Origin: Lachnospiraceae bacterium
GTDB taxonomy: Bacteria > Bacillota > Clostridia > Lachnospirales > Lachnospiraceae
Length of the DNA stretch: 64,000 nt
NCBI GenBank assembly: GCA_017940415.1
Contig: JAGAYR010000040.1
Coordinates: 1-64,000 of the forward strand
Direction: 5' to 3'
Notes under the pieces: model-generated
Told to the model about the DNA's origin: nothing
Databases searched by the model: none
What the model saw: the letters and a program-made list of their open reading frames with translations, nothing else
Part shown: one piece after another, positions 10,082 to 17,798 of the stretch
Numbering within the stretch: the first letter of the stretch is position 1
How the letters are laid out: every line of letters begins with the position of its first letter
Position numbers and translations under genes: made by a program

Positions 10082-10087
10082 TATAAT
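10082..10087 (+). promoter_or_regulatory. rnpB promoter -10 box
   Basis: A perfect TATAAT lies about seven bases before the predicted RNA start at 10094. No good -35 is found 16-18 bp upstream; a perfect TTGACA at 10069-10074 is only 7 bp away. The same odd geometry recurs before prfC. Confidence 0.6.
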
Positions 10088-10093
10088 ACATGT

Positions 10094-10452
10094 TGAGCGA
10101 AACGGACGATCGCGGGAATAATATTCGTGAGGAAAGTCCGGGCTCCACAGGGCAGGATGCCGGATAACGTCCGGCGGAGGTGACTCCCGGGACAGTGCAA
10201 CAGAAAATAACCGCCTGCTTATGCAGGTAAGGGTGAAAAGGCGGTGTAAGAGACCACCGTTCGCATGGTAACATGCGAAGCCGTGTAAACCCCATCCGGA
10301 GCAAGACCAAACAGAAAGGTTAAGGGCGGCCCGCCCGTCTTTCAGGTAGGTCGCTTGATGCGTGCGGCAACGTACGTACTAGATAGATGATCGTCAGCGA
10401 TTTATCCGCAAGGATGAATTCGTATACAGAACCCGGCTTATAGTTTCGCTTA
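10094..10452 (+). ncRNA. rnpB: RNase P RNA (bacterial type)
   Basis: Catalytic RNA of ribonuclease P, which trims the 5' ends of pre-tRNAs. Recognised by the conserved core GAGGAAAGTCCGGGCTCC near 10128, the CAGTGCAACAGAAAATAACC segment near 10194, GGTAAGGGTGAAAAGGCGG near 10228, and the 3' ACAGAACCCGGCTTA near 10425. The ends pair as stem P1 (AGCGAAAC near 10096 with GTTTCGCT at 10443), which sets the limits to within a few bases. A terminator follows at 10467. Confidence 0.96.
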
Positions 10453-10466
10453 TTTTATTAACTTTT

Positions 10467-10490
10467 ATCCGCTTTGTGCGGATTATTTTT
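10467..10490 (+). terminator. rnpB terminator
   Basis: ATCCGC and GCGGAT form a stem around TTTGT, followed by TATTTTT. The next gene begins only 23 bases downstream, so that gene may depend on read-through or on a promoter inside rnpB. Confidence 0.85.
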
Positions 10491-10513
10491 ATCATCCGAT
10501 CGGAGGAAACAAA

Positions 10514-11698
10514 ATGACCAGAATAGACGTTGTCAGCGGATTTTTGGGCGCCGGCAAGACCACACTTATCAAAAAGCTTCTTAAGGATGCTGTTGATGCA
10601 ACCAAGACCGTACTTATAGAGAACGAGTTCGGTGAGATCGGTATCGACGGCGGATTCCTTGAAGAGTCAGGTATTGAGATCAAGGAGATGAGCCAGGGAT
10701 GTATCTGCTGCAGTCTCGTAGGAGATTTCGGAACCTCGCTTAAGGAAGTTATCAATACTTATTCACCCGAGAGAATCCTTATCGAGCCCTCAGGCGTAGG
10801 AAAACTTTCAGACGTGCTCAAGGCTATCGAGAGAGTAGCAGGCGAGCTTGATGTTAAGATCAACTCCGCAGTTGCTGTTGTTGATGCATCAAAGGCTAAG
10901 ATGTATTCCAAGAACTTCGGTGAGTTCTTTGTTAACCAGATTGAGTATGCGGGAACTGTTATCTTAAGCCGTACCGATACCGCATCCGCAGAGAAGATAG
11001 CCGAGGCTGTTGCAATCGTTAAAGAGCATAACCCCAAGGCAACCGTTATCACCACACCTCTCGATCAGCTTGATGCTAAGGCAGTTCTTGATGCCATAGA
11101 GGGAAATGATTCAATAGATGTTCTTCTTGCAGAGATGATGGAGAAGGCTAAGGAAGCTCCCGAGCATCATCACCACCATCACCATGATGACGATGATCAT
11201 GAGTGCTGCTGTCATCACCATCACGACGATGATGACGATGACGACGATGATCACGAGTGCTGCCACCACCATCACCATGATGATGACGATGACGACGATG
11301 ATCACGAGTGCCATCACCACCATCACCATGATGATGACGATGACGACGATCATGAGTGTTGCTGCCATCATCACCATGACGATGATGAGCATGAGCATCA
11401 TCACCATCATCATCACGGACATGATGCGGATGAGATCTTTACCAGCTGGGGAATTGAGTCTCCCGTTAAGTTTACCGCTGAGCGCATAGAGTCCATACTT
11501 AAGGCACTGGATTCAGGAGATTACGGTATCATTCTCAGAGCTAAGGGAATGGTTCCCGCAGAAGACGGAACCTGGATCTATTACGATTATGTTCCTGAAG
11601 AGACCAATGTACGTACCGGCAAGCCTCAGGTGACCGGTAAGATCTGTGTCATCGGATCCGAACTCAAAGAAGACAAGCTTAAAGAGCTTTTTGCATAA
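10514..11698 (+). CDS. CobW/G3E GTPase, zinc-chaperone type, with His/Asp/Cys metal tail
   Basis: A 394-residue G3E-family GTPase. Residues 9-17 give Walker A (GFLGAGKTT) and residues 63-66 the metal-relay motif CICC, the hallmark of COG0523 metal chaperones. Between the GTPase and the C-terminal CobW domain (about 305-394), residues 218-305 form five blocks of the pattern H4-7, D3-9, HEC1-3, each 16-18 residues long, an obvious metal-binding or storage segment. Zinc is the most likely metal but nickel or cobalt are possible. GGAGGA precedes ATG 10514. The next gene is a second GTPase of the same superfamily seven bases downstream. No zinc-repressor box was recognised upstream. Confidence 0.88.
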   Translation: MTRIDVVSGFLGAGKTTLIKKLLKDAVDATKTVLIENEFGEIGIDGGFLEESGIEIKEMSQGCICCSLVGDFGTSLKEVINTYSPERILIEPSGVGKLSDVLKAIERVAGELDVKINSAVAVVDASKAKMYSKNFGEFFVNQIEYAGTVILSRTDTASAEKIAEAVAIVKEHNPKATVITTPLDQLDAKAVLDAIEGNDSIDVLLAEMMEKAKEAPEHHHHHHHDDDDHECCCHHHHDDDDDDDDDHECCHHHHHDDDDDDDDHECHHHHHHDDDDDDDHECCCHHHHDDDEHEHHHHHHHGHDADEIFTSWGIESPVKFTAERIESILKALDSGDYGIILRAKGMVPAEDGTWIYYDYVPEETNVRTGKPQVTGKICVIGSELKEDKLKELFA

Positions 11699-11704
11699 GG
11701 AGTT

Positions 11705-12661
11705 ATGATGTTTGGAGGAAAGCCTAAACAGGTATATATAATCAACGGTTTTCTCGAAGCCGGTAAGACAGAGTTCATTAAGTTTACTCTTGCACAGGAC
11801 TATTTCCGTATAAAGGGAAACACTCTCCTTATTCTTTGTGAAGAGGGTGAAGAGGAATATCCTGCGGAACTCATGAAGAAATCCGGAACCGATATGATAC
11901 TTATCGAGGAAGAAGAGCAGCTCAATCCCATGCAGCTTGCGTCTATCGAGAAGACATATAAGCCCGACCGTATCATCATCGAATGGAACGGCATGTGGAA
12001 TTTCAAGGATTTCAAGATGCCCGATAACTGGAAGCTTGCACAGCAGATCACCGTTATCGATGCATCTACTTTCCCTGTTTACTACATGAACATGAAGTCT
12101 CTTCTTGCCGAGCAGATCAGAAATTCCGAGATGATCATCTTCAACAGATGTGACAACGTCAGAAACGATCTGCCTACATACAGAAGAAATATCAAAGCGG
12201 TCAATCCGCGCGCGGATATCGTATTTGAGGATGCCAACGGTGAGATCAACGAGATCTTCGAAGAGGATCTTCCCTATGATCTAAAATCCGATGAACTTGT
12301 TCTCGACACCAATGCATACGGTATCTTTTACCTGGATGCAATGGATCATCTCGAGAGATATGTGGGAAAAAGAATCGTGTTCCAGGCACTTTGCATGACA
12401 CCTCCCGATTTCCCCAAGGGATATTTCATTCCCGGAAGAATGGCAATGACCTGTTGCGCACAGGATATGGCTTTTCTGGGATATGCATGCAAATACGGAG
12501 AGGGTCAGGACCCTGTTAAGGATAAGGACTGGGTTGTTGTTACCGCTACCGTCAAGCAGGAATTCTTCCCGGAATACGGCGGAGAAGGCCCCGTTCTCTA
12601 TGCGGAGAAAATAGAGAAATCCAAAGAACCTAAAGATGCTGTGGTTTCTTTTACGGCATAA
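11705..12661 (+). CDS. CobW-like P-loop GTPase fused to a YcgQ/DUF1980-like C-terminal domain
   Basis: A 318-residue protein with a G3E-like P-loop near residue 15 (GFLEAGKTEF). It lacks the CxCC motif of its neighbour; the equivalent place reads as an acidic stretch. The C-terminal third contains FIPGRMAMTCCAQD near residue 242-254, which I associate with the soluble domain of YcgQ/TIGR03943 proteins that accompany YcgR-type metal permeases. The pairing with a His-rich COG0523 protein suggests joint metal delivery. Starts ATG 11705 and ATG 11708 are both possible; AAGGAG fits 11708 slightly better. Function is inferred from domains and context. Confidence 0.75.
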   Translation: MMFGGKPKQVYIINGFLEAGKTEFIKFTLAQDYFRIKGNTLLILCEEGEEEYPAELMKKSGTDMILIEEEEQLNPMQLASIEKTYKPDRIIIEWNGMWNFKDFKMPDNWKLAQQITVIDASTFPVYYMNMKSLLAEQIRNSEMIIFNRCDNVRNDLPTYRRNIKAVNPRADIVFEDANGEINEIFEEDLPYDLKSDELVLDTNAYGIFYLDAMDHLERYVGKRIVFQALCMTPPDFPKGYFIPGRMAMTCCAQDMAFLGYACKYGEGQDPVKDKDWVVVTATVKQEFFPEYGGEGPVLYAEKIEKSKEPKDAVVSFTA

Positions 12662-12667
12662 AGATTT

Positions 12668-12696
12668 CTGCCTGACTAAGGAGTCAGGCAGTTTTT
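12668..12696 (+). terminator. Intrinsic terminator between the CobW pair and 12710
   Basis: CTGCCTGAC and GTCAGGCAG form a 9-bp perfect stem with a six-base loop, followed by TTTTT. The ribosome site of the next gene begins within five bases of the T-run. Confidence 0.85.
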
Positions 12697-12709
12697 ACGA
12701 GGATGGATT

Positions 12710-13684
12710 ATGAGTCAGTATCTGTTAAGAGAGTGGGTATTCATTTTCTGTTTCTATTCGGTTGTCGGATATATATGGGAAACGGTATTCTGCTCCATCA
12801 AAGAAGGAAAACTGTTGAACAGAGGATTCATGAAGGGACCGTTTTTGCCCATCTACGGTTTCGGTGTCTGCATCATGATGATAGCCGCCGGGCCTTTTAA
12901 CGGTAAGAACGTTTTATTTGAATGTTTCTCCGGAATGGTATGTGCCACGGTTCTCGAATATGTCACCGGCGATCTGATGGAGCATCTGTTCAAAGTCAGA
13001 TATTGGGATTATTCCAAGGATAAGTTCAACTTAAACGGACATATATGTCTGAGTGCATCACTGGGGTGGTTTGCTGCCACTTTTATCGTAAATGAGATCT
13101 TCAGAGGTCCCGTCGATACACTGGTTCATTCACTCACTGCTTTCCAGATGTATCTCATAGATAATATCGTGATGGGAATCGCAATAGTGGATTTTGCCAT
13201 CTCATTTAAAGCGGCCATGGATCTTCGCTTTATCCTCGTTAAGATGGAAAAAGCGCGTCATGATCTTAAGCTCATGCAGAAGAGACTTGATGTTATCGTA
13301 GCCGTTGTTTCTGATGAGACAAAGCAGACCTATAAGGAATTTGCCGGAAATATCAGTGAGATGTACGATGACTTTACCGATTCCGTCAGCGAAAGATTTG
13401 ACCATTTCGAAGCAGGCATCGGCAGAAGACTGGATTATCTCAAGGATAATGCCAAGGTTATCGGTGATAAGATGATCCCTGATTCCGGCAAGAAGATCAT
13501 GGACGAGATAGTTACCATGACCGAAAGATACACCGCGGCCATCAAAGAGCATGCATCCTTAGATCACTTTAAGAGCAAAATCAAGAAGCTCTACATCATG
13601 AGTGTCATCAGATCAAACCCTTCCATGACTTCCGACGAGTACAAGGAAGCACTTGAAGAACTGAAGTCTTCACATAAATCTTGA
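12710..13684 (+). CDS. Putative ABC-transporter-permease-like membrane protein (PF06541 type)
   Basis: A 324-residue protein whose N-terminal 165 residues hold four to five membrane helices with the family-typical stretches SVVGYIWETVFCSI and RGFMKGPFLPIYGFG. The remaining 150 residues are charged and helical, probably a cytoplasmic coiled-coil. Proteins of this PF06541 family are annotated as putative ABC transporter permeases, but no ATPase is nearby and transport is unproven. Start ATG 12710 follows GAGGATGGA. It stands between a terminator and the nitroreductase promoter, so is probably transcribed alone or by read-through. Confidence 0.7.
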   Translation: MSQYLLREWVFIFCFYSVVGYIWETVFCSIKEGKLLNRGFMKGPFLPIYGFGVCIMMIAAGPFNGKNVLFECFSGMVCATVLEYVTGDLMEHLFKVRYWDYSKDKFNLNGHICLSASLGWFAATFIVNEIFRGPVDTLVHSLTAFQMYLIDNIVMGIAIVDFAISFKAAMDLRFILVKMEKARHDLKLMQKRLDVIVAVVSDETKQTYKEFAGNISEMYDDFTDSVSERFDHFEAGIGRRLDYLKDNAKVIGDKMIPDSGKKIMDEIVTMTERYTAAIKEHASLDHFKSKIKKLYIMSVIRSNPSMTSDEYKEALEELKSSHKS

Positions 13685-13709
13685 AATACCAAATATGTGA
13701 TGATAAAAT
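13681..13709 (+). promoter_or_regulatory. Sigma-70 promoter for the nitroreductase gene
   Basis: TTGAAA at 13681-13686 and TAAAAT at 13704-13709 are separated by 17 bp. The -35 box overlaps the stop codon of the preceding gene. Confidence 0.65.
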
Positions 13710-13742
13710 TATCAGCGATAAGTTTTTCCGAAGGAGGCTGAG

Positions 13743-14282
13743 ATGGAAACAGTAAAATGCATTAAAGAACGTCGCAGCGTACGTAAATTCGATACTTCCC
13801 GCGAAGTATCCAAAGAGCTTATCGAATCCGTTATAGATACTGCTCGTTTTGCTCCCAGTTGGAAAAATACCCAGGTTACCCGTTATTATGTACTTACCGG
13901 TGATGCAAAGAACGCACTTGCCGATTGTACCAATATTTGGGCCAAGAACGGAGACATTATGAGAGGAGCTCCAATGGTAGTTGCTCTCAGCGTTGTCGAT
14001 AAGAGAAGCGGATATGAAAGAGACGGATCGCCATCCACTCCTTTAGGATCGGGATGGCAGATGTTTGATTCGGGAATTGCATGCCAAACATTTTGTTTAG
14101 CTGCACATGATGCAGGTCTTTCATCCGTTATCATGGGACTCTATGATGACAATGCTGCCGATGTTATCGGTATTCCCGAAGGACAGATCCTTACAGCACT
14201 CATTGCCGTAGGATATGCAGCTGAAGAACCCATAGCTCCGAATCGCAAAGAACTTTCCGATCTGGTCACCTATAAGAGTTGA
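13743..14282 (+). CDS. Nitroreductase-family FMN oxidoreductase
   Basis: A 179-residue flavoprotein of the nitroreductase family, predicted to reduce nitro groups, quinones or flavins with NAD(P)H. The N-terminal CIKERRSVRKFD motif and APSWKNTQ near residue 38 match the FMN-binding arginine cluster and loop of the family. Length is typical of short clostridial members. GAAGGAGG upstream fits ATG 13743. It has its own promoter and is followed by a hairpin just before pyrB. The physiological substrate is unknown. Confidence 0.88.
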   Translation: METVKCIKERRSVRKFDTSREVSKELIESVIDTARFAPSWKNTQVTRYYVLTGDAKNALADCTNIWAKNGDIMRGAPMVVALSVVDKRSGYERDGSPSTPLGSGWQMFDSGIACQTFCLAAHDAGLSSVIMGLYDDNAADVIGIPEGQILTALIAVGYAAEEPIAPNRKELSDLVTYKS

Positions 14283-14289
14283 TCTTTTT

Positions 14290-14318
14290 AAGGACTGAAA
14301 TTTATTTCAGTCCTTTTT
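14290..14318 (+). terminator. Terminator hairpin directly before pyrB (possible attenuator)
   Basis: AAGGACTGAAA and TTTCAGTCCTT form an 11-bp stem followed by a T-run. The pyrB ribosome site (GGAGG at 14322) begins four bases later and no promoter fits between. It may simply end the nitroreductase transcript, or serve as a pyrBI attenuator. No PyrR-binding consensus was seen. Confidence 0.8.
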
Positions 14319-14334
14319 TATGGAGGTATATTGT

Positions 14335-15255
14335 ATGAGACATTTGATGAGTCCTCTGGACTTCACCACCGAAGAGCTTGATAAGCTTTTCGACCTCGCC
14401 GCAGAAATTGAGGCAGATCCCGAAAGGTTCGCTCATGTATGCGACGGCAGAATTCTTGCAACGGCTTTCTATGAGCCCAGCACAAGAACAAGATTATCAT
14501 TTGAGGCTGCCATGCTCAGACTCGGCGGCAAAGTAATAGGATTTTCCGATGCGGGTTCTTCATCCGCAGCAAAGGGAGAGAGCGTATCCGATACCATCAA
14601 GGTTATCTCTCAGTATGCGGATATCTGCGCCATGAGACATCCCAAGGAAGGTGCTGCGTTCGTAGCTGCGTCCAAATCCGAGATTCCTGTCATTAACGCA
14701 GGCGATGGCGGACATCAGCACCCCACCCAGACCCTTGCGGATCTTATGACCATCAGAAGCATGCACGGTAAACTGAACGGTTTTAAGATCGGACTTTGCG
14801 GAGACCTTAAATTCGGACGTACCGTACACTCGCTTATAAATGCTCTTGTAAGATATGAGAACATCAGCTTCGTATTTATCTCACCCCCTGAGCTTAAAGT
14901 ACCCGATTACATCACTGACATGCTCAAGGAAAAGAATATTCCTTACACCGAAGTTATCAAGCTCGAGGATGTCATTGCTGACCTTGATATGCTCTACATG
15001 ACAAGAGTTCAGAAGGAAAGATTCTTCAACGAGGAAGATTACGTAAGACTCAAAGATTTCTACATCCTGACCAAAGAGAAGATGAACATGGCAAATGAGA
15101 ACATGCTGGTTCTTCATCCCCTTCCCAGAGTCAATGAGATTTCCGTTGAGGTCGATGACGATCCCAGAGCCTGCTATTTCAAACAGGTTAAATACGGAAT
15201 GTACGTAAGAATGGCTCTTATCATGACCCTTTTGGGATTAACAACGGAGGAATAA
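14335..15255 (+). CDS. pyrB: Aspartate carbamoyltransferase catalytic chain
   Basis: Joins carbamoyl phosphate and L-aspartate, the committed step of pyrimidine synthesis. The 306-residue protein has the carbamoyl-phosphate loop [13 protein letters not shown] near residue 47, the HPTQTLADL motif near 130 and the HPLPRVNEI motif near 261. ATG 14335 has GGAGG 8 bases upstream; ATG 14320 would swallow that site and is rejected. pyrI begins three bases after the stop, so the product is probably the allosteric PyrB6-PyrI6 holoenzyme. No other pyr genes are present. Confidence 0.96.
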   Translation: MRHLMSPLDFTTEELDKLFDLAAEIEADPERFAHVCDGRILATAFYEPSTRTRLSFEAAMLRLGGKVIGFSDAGSSSAAKGESVSDTIKVISQYADICAMRHPKEGAAFVAASKSEIPVINAGDGGHQHPTQTLADLMTIRSMHGKLNGFKIGLCGDLKFGRTVHSLINALVRYENISFVFISPPELKVPDYITDMLKEKNIPYTEVIKLEDVIADLDMLYMTRVQKERFFNEEDYVRLKDFYILTKEKMNMANENMLVLHPLPRVNEISVEVDDDPRACYFKQVKYGMYVRMALIMTLLGLTTEE

Positions 15256-15258
15256 CCA

Positions 15259-15696
15259 ATGCTAAACGTAGGCAAGATTGAAGAAGGCTTCGTCCTTGAC
15301 CATATCCAGGCCGGAAAATCCATGAGTATCTACGAGCACCTTGGACTCGACAAAATGGACTGCACCGTAGCCATTATTAAAAATGCCCGTTCCAAGATCA
15401 TGGGCAAAAAAGACATCCTGAAAGTAGAATGCGATATCGATACCCTCGATCTCAACGTCCTCGCTTTCATCGATCACAACATCACCATCAACGTCATCAA
15501 AGCAGGCGAGATCATCGAAAAGAGAAGCCTCAAACTTCCCAAGGAAGTCAAGAATGTCATCAAGTGCAGAAACCCCAGATGCATCACTTCCATCGAACAG
15601 GAACTCCCCCACATCTTCTTCCTCGCAGACGAAGAAAAAGAAATCTACAGATGCAAATACTGCGAAGAGAAGTTTTCTCAGAAGGATAAATTCTAA
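15259..15696 (+). CDS. pyrI: Aspartate carbamoyltransferase regulatory chain
   Basis: Nucleotide-binding regulatory subunit that lets CTP/UTP inhibit and ATP activate PyrB. The 145 residues comprise the N-terminal allosteric domain and a C-terminal zinc domain whose four cysteines appear as CRNPRC near residue 103 and CKYC near 132. Length is slightly below the enterobacterial 153. The codon use here is notably rich in C-ending codons compared with the flanks. A terminator follows. Confidence 0.95.
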   Translation: MLNVGKIEEGFVLDHIQAGKSMSIYEHLGLDKMDCTVAIIKNARSKIMGKKDILKVECDIDTLDLNVLAFIDHNITINVIKAGEIIEKRSLKLPKEVKNVIKCRNPRCITSIEQELPHIFFLADEEKEIYRCKYCEEKFSQKDKF

Positions 15697-15721
15697 ACAA
15701 AAGACTTGAAATAAAGTAATC

Positions 15722-15764
15722 AGCTGAGTCAGCAGGGCGCATTCTGCGGGCTCAGCTTTTTATT
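15722..15764 (+). terminator. pyrBI terminator
   Basis: AGCTGAG pairs with CTCAGCT, extended inward by GCAG/CTGC, with a run of T after the stem. Confidence 0.85.
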
Positions 15765-15770
15765 TGCCCA

Positions 15771-15993
15771 AAAGGCATGAACCCATATATTTATTTATGC
15801 GATTTTGAGCGAGTTTAGCTGTTCTTGTGGATGTATCCTTCTAAGCACAATTTTGCCCGGATGGCAAAATTAGCAGGCATGAGACATGGATGTCGAACGC
15901 CTGCGGTGCGCAGCCATTGCTTTATATACATCCACATAGAACAGCTTAACGAAGCGACCATGAGCATTAATAAATATATGGGTTTATGCCTTT
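15771..15993. repeat. Branched 223-bp inverted-repeat element (MITE-like or structured RNA)
   Basis: Two imperfect arms of about 65-70 bp (15771-15836 and 15924-15993) pair end to end; the outer 30 bp differ at only a few positions. The central part holds two further hairpins: AATTTTGCC/GGCAAAATT at 15849-15871 (9-bp perfect stem) and GCAGGC/GCCTGC at 15873-15904 enclosing GACAT/ATGTC. No coding frame or transposase is visible. The form fits a non-autonomous mobile repeat or a multi-branched RNA. No clear target-site duplication was found. Confidence 0.8.
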
Positions 15994-16047
15994 GAGAATA
16001 CATGAACCCCAGCCTGCAGTATGCGTCCTGCAAACTCTCTTATTTGC

Positions 16048-16076
16048 TTTATTTATGGGGGCTTTTGTGGTATATT
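16048..16076 (+). promoter_or_regulatory. Likely promoter of the transglutaminase-like gene
   Basis: TTTATT at 16048-16053 and TATATT at 16071-16076 are 17 bp apart, placing a start near 16083, about 35 bases before the ATG. It lies just outside the inverted-repeat element. Confidence 0.5.
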
Positions 16077-16117
16077 CGAAGTTGAAAGATTTTGTCCGTC
16101 TGGGAAAGGAGGAGAGC

Positions 16118-17779
16118 ATGGGCTTTATTAAAAAGCTTGGTTACGGGCTCCTGGCCATCGTGGCCGCCGTTGCCCTTTTTGTGCTCCTCTGTGCCATGAA
16201 TCCCAACCTTACCAAGGGCCTCAGCGAGATCCTCTACGGCAAGGACGGAAACAGCGGACTTATCGGATCCAACACCTCCGAGGAAGTCAGTGCCGGTTCA
16301 CCCGGGCTGTCTACTCCTGCGGAAATAGGATTACCCGCGGCGGATTCGGGAATAGATGCTTCATCACTTGTTCCCTATATGCCCTATAACGGTACCATAA
16401 CCACAATTCCCGAAAATGTTCTGGGAAGAAACGGATATACTCCCGTTACCGGTACCGGCGAGGTTCTTTCCGAGGCTCAGGCCAAGGAGACCGAAGAGAG
16501 CATAGATAAAGGTTCCGACGGATCGAACCTGGAATTTGACCCGGAGATCTATCCCTACTATGCAATGCTGGATTCCACATGTCAGGCACTTTATAAGCAG
16601 ATATATGCCAATGCCTGCGATCTGGTGTCCTCTTTTGCACCCTGCAAGATAGTAAATACCGATCAGGTCCAGTACACATTTGAAGCGGTTTTTGCGGACC
16701 ATCCCGAACTCTTTTACGTTCAGACCGCTTATACTGAGAAATACACATCGGACAAAAAAGTCGTAGAGATCGACATGGCTTATTACACAATAGCCAACGA
16801 TCTTGAGAATGCCAGAAATTCCTTTGAGAGTGCGGCTACAGCCATAGAAGAAGGGGCGAGACAGTTCCCCGATGATTACTCCAAAGAGAAGTACGTACAC
16901 GATACGCTTATTCAGACGGTTGTCTATGATGCATCCGCACCCATGGATCAGAGTGCATACAGCGCCCTGGTAAACGGAAGGTCGGTATGTGCGGGATATG
17001 CAAGGGCTTATCAGTATGTAATGCAAAAACTCGGTATTCCCACATATTACTGCGCGGGAACATCCGGTGAAGACCATGCCTGGAACATTGTGAAACTGGG
17101 AGACGGTTATTATAATGTTGATGTTACCTGGGATGACACCGATCCTTCATCCTACGACTACTTCAACAAAACGGATGGAGATTATGCCGGAACACATGTA
17201 AGAAAGAGTTTGTCAGTCTATCTGCCTGCATGTAACGGAACTCAGTACAGGAATCTTGAAAGCTCGGCGCCCGTTTCCGATTTGGAAGATGAAAGCTCTT
17301 CTCCGAGTCAGCCGGTGAGCGATGCGGAGCCCAATCACTACGATCCTTATTTTGATCCGTATATAAATAACGATCCTCAGAAGCCTCTTGATTACGAATC
17401 GGAACATCCGGAAAGTTCTCCGACTGCAACCAATACTTCGGGGAATTCGAATACAACCGCCTCGCCTTCCAACGCAGCTGCCCAGCTTGCGGTATACGGA
17501 TTAAAAGAAAGCGATGCGGTCACCACACTTCAGGATTATTACAATGATTGTAAAGTCCAGCTTGTATCATGTGGAATGGGCGATCATTGTTTTTATAATA
17601 TTGTTCCGGAATCACTTTTTAAGACCATAGAAAGTGAGTACGGTAAACAAAATTATTTGGGCGGCTATATGAACAGTGCTCTGAAGACCATAGGTGCTTC
17701 AAACTGTAATATAGTTATCCAGGCCGAGAGGCTTGGCGGGGGGTATTACAGGATCTGGCATAATGTTTATGTCTGGTGA
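16118..17779 (+). CDS. Membrane-anchored transglutaminase-like protein
   Basis: A 553-residue protein with one N-terminal membrane segment (about 5-27), a Ser/Thr/Gly-rich spacer, and a transglutaminase-like (papain-fold) domain. The catalytic triad is visible as Cys291 (SVCAGYA), His320 (EDHAWN) and Asp335 (NVDVTWDD). A Ser/Pro/Asn-rich linker (about 380-460) leads to a C-terminal domain of about 90 residues that I do not recognise. It is likely an extracellular peptidase or cross-linking enzyme acting at the cell surface. ATG 16118 follows AAAGGAGG; in-frame codons upstream cross the promoter and are rejected. Confidence 0.85.
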   Translation: MGFIKKLGYGLLAIVAAVALFVLLCAMNPNLTKGLSEILYGKDGNSGLIGSNTSEEVSAGSPGLSTPAEIGLPAADSGIDASSLVPYMPYNGTITTIPENVLGRNGYTPVTGTGEVLSEAQAKETEESIDKGSDGSNLEFDPEIYPYYAMLDSTCQALYKQIYANACDLVSSFAPCKIVNTDQVQYTFEAVFADHPELFYVQTAYTEKYTSDKKVVEIDMAYYTIANDLENARNSFESAATAIEEGARQFPDDYSKEKYVHDTLIQTVVYDASAPMDQSAYSALVNGRSVCAGYARAYQYVMQKLGIPTYYCAGTSGEDHAWNIVKLGDGYYNVDVTWDDTDPSSYDYFNKTDGDYAGTHVRKSLSVYLPACNGTQYRNLESSAPVSDLEDESSSPSQPVSDAEPNHYDPYFDPYINNDPQKPLDYESEHPESSPTATNTSGNSNTTASPSNAAAQLAVYGLKESDAVTTLQDYYNDCKVQLVSCGMGDHCFYNIVPESLFKTIESEYGKQNYLGGYMNSALKTIGASNCNIVIQAERLGGGYYRIWHNVYVW

Positions 17780-17798
17780 TCCTTACTGACCGGGAGAA

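Noticed and set aside
9952..10310. Two - strand open frames over 9952-10310
   Set aside because: They overlap the terminator and the conserved core of RNase P RNA.
11111..11489. Met/Val-rich and Met/Thr-rich frames over the His/Asp region of the CobW gene
   Set aside because: They are out-of-frame readings of CAT/GAT repeats, not separate genes.
15986..16117. Upstream extension of the transglutaminase-like gene by 44 codons
   Set aside because: It crosses the inverted-repeat end and the promoter; ATG 16118 has a strong ribosome site and starts directly before the membrane segment.
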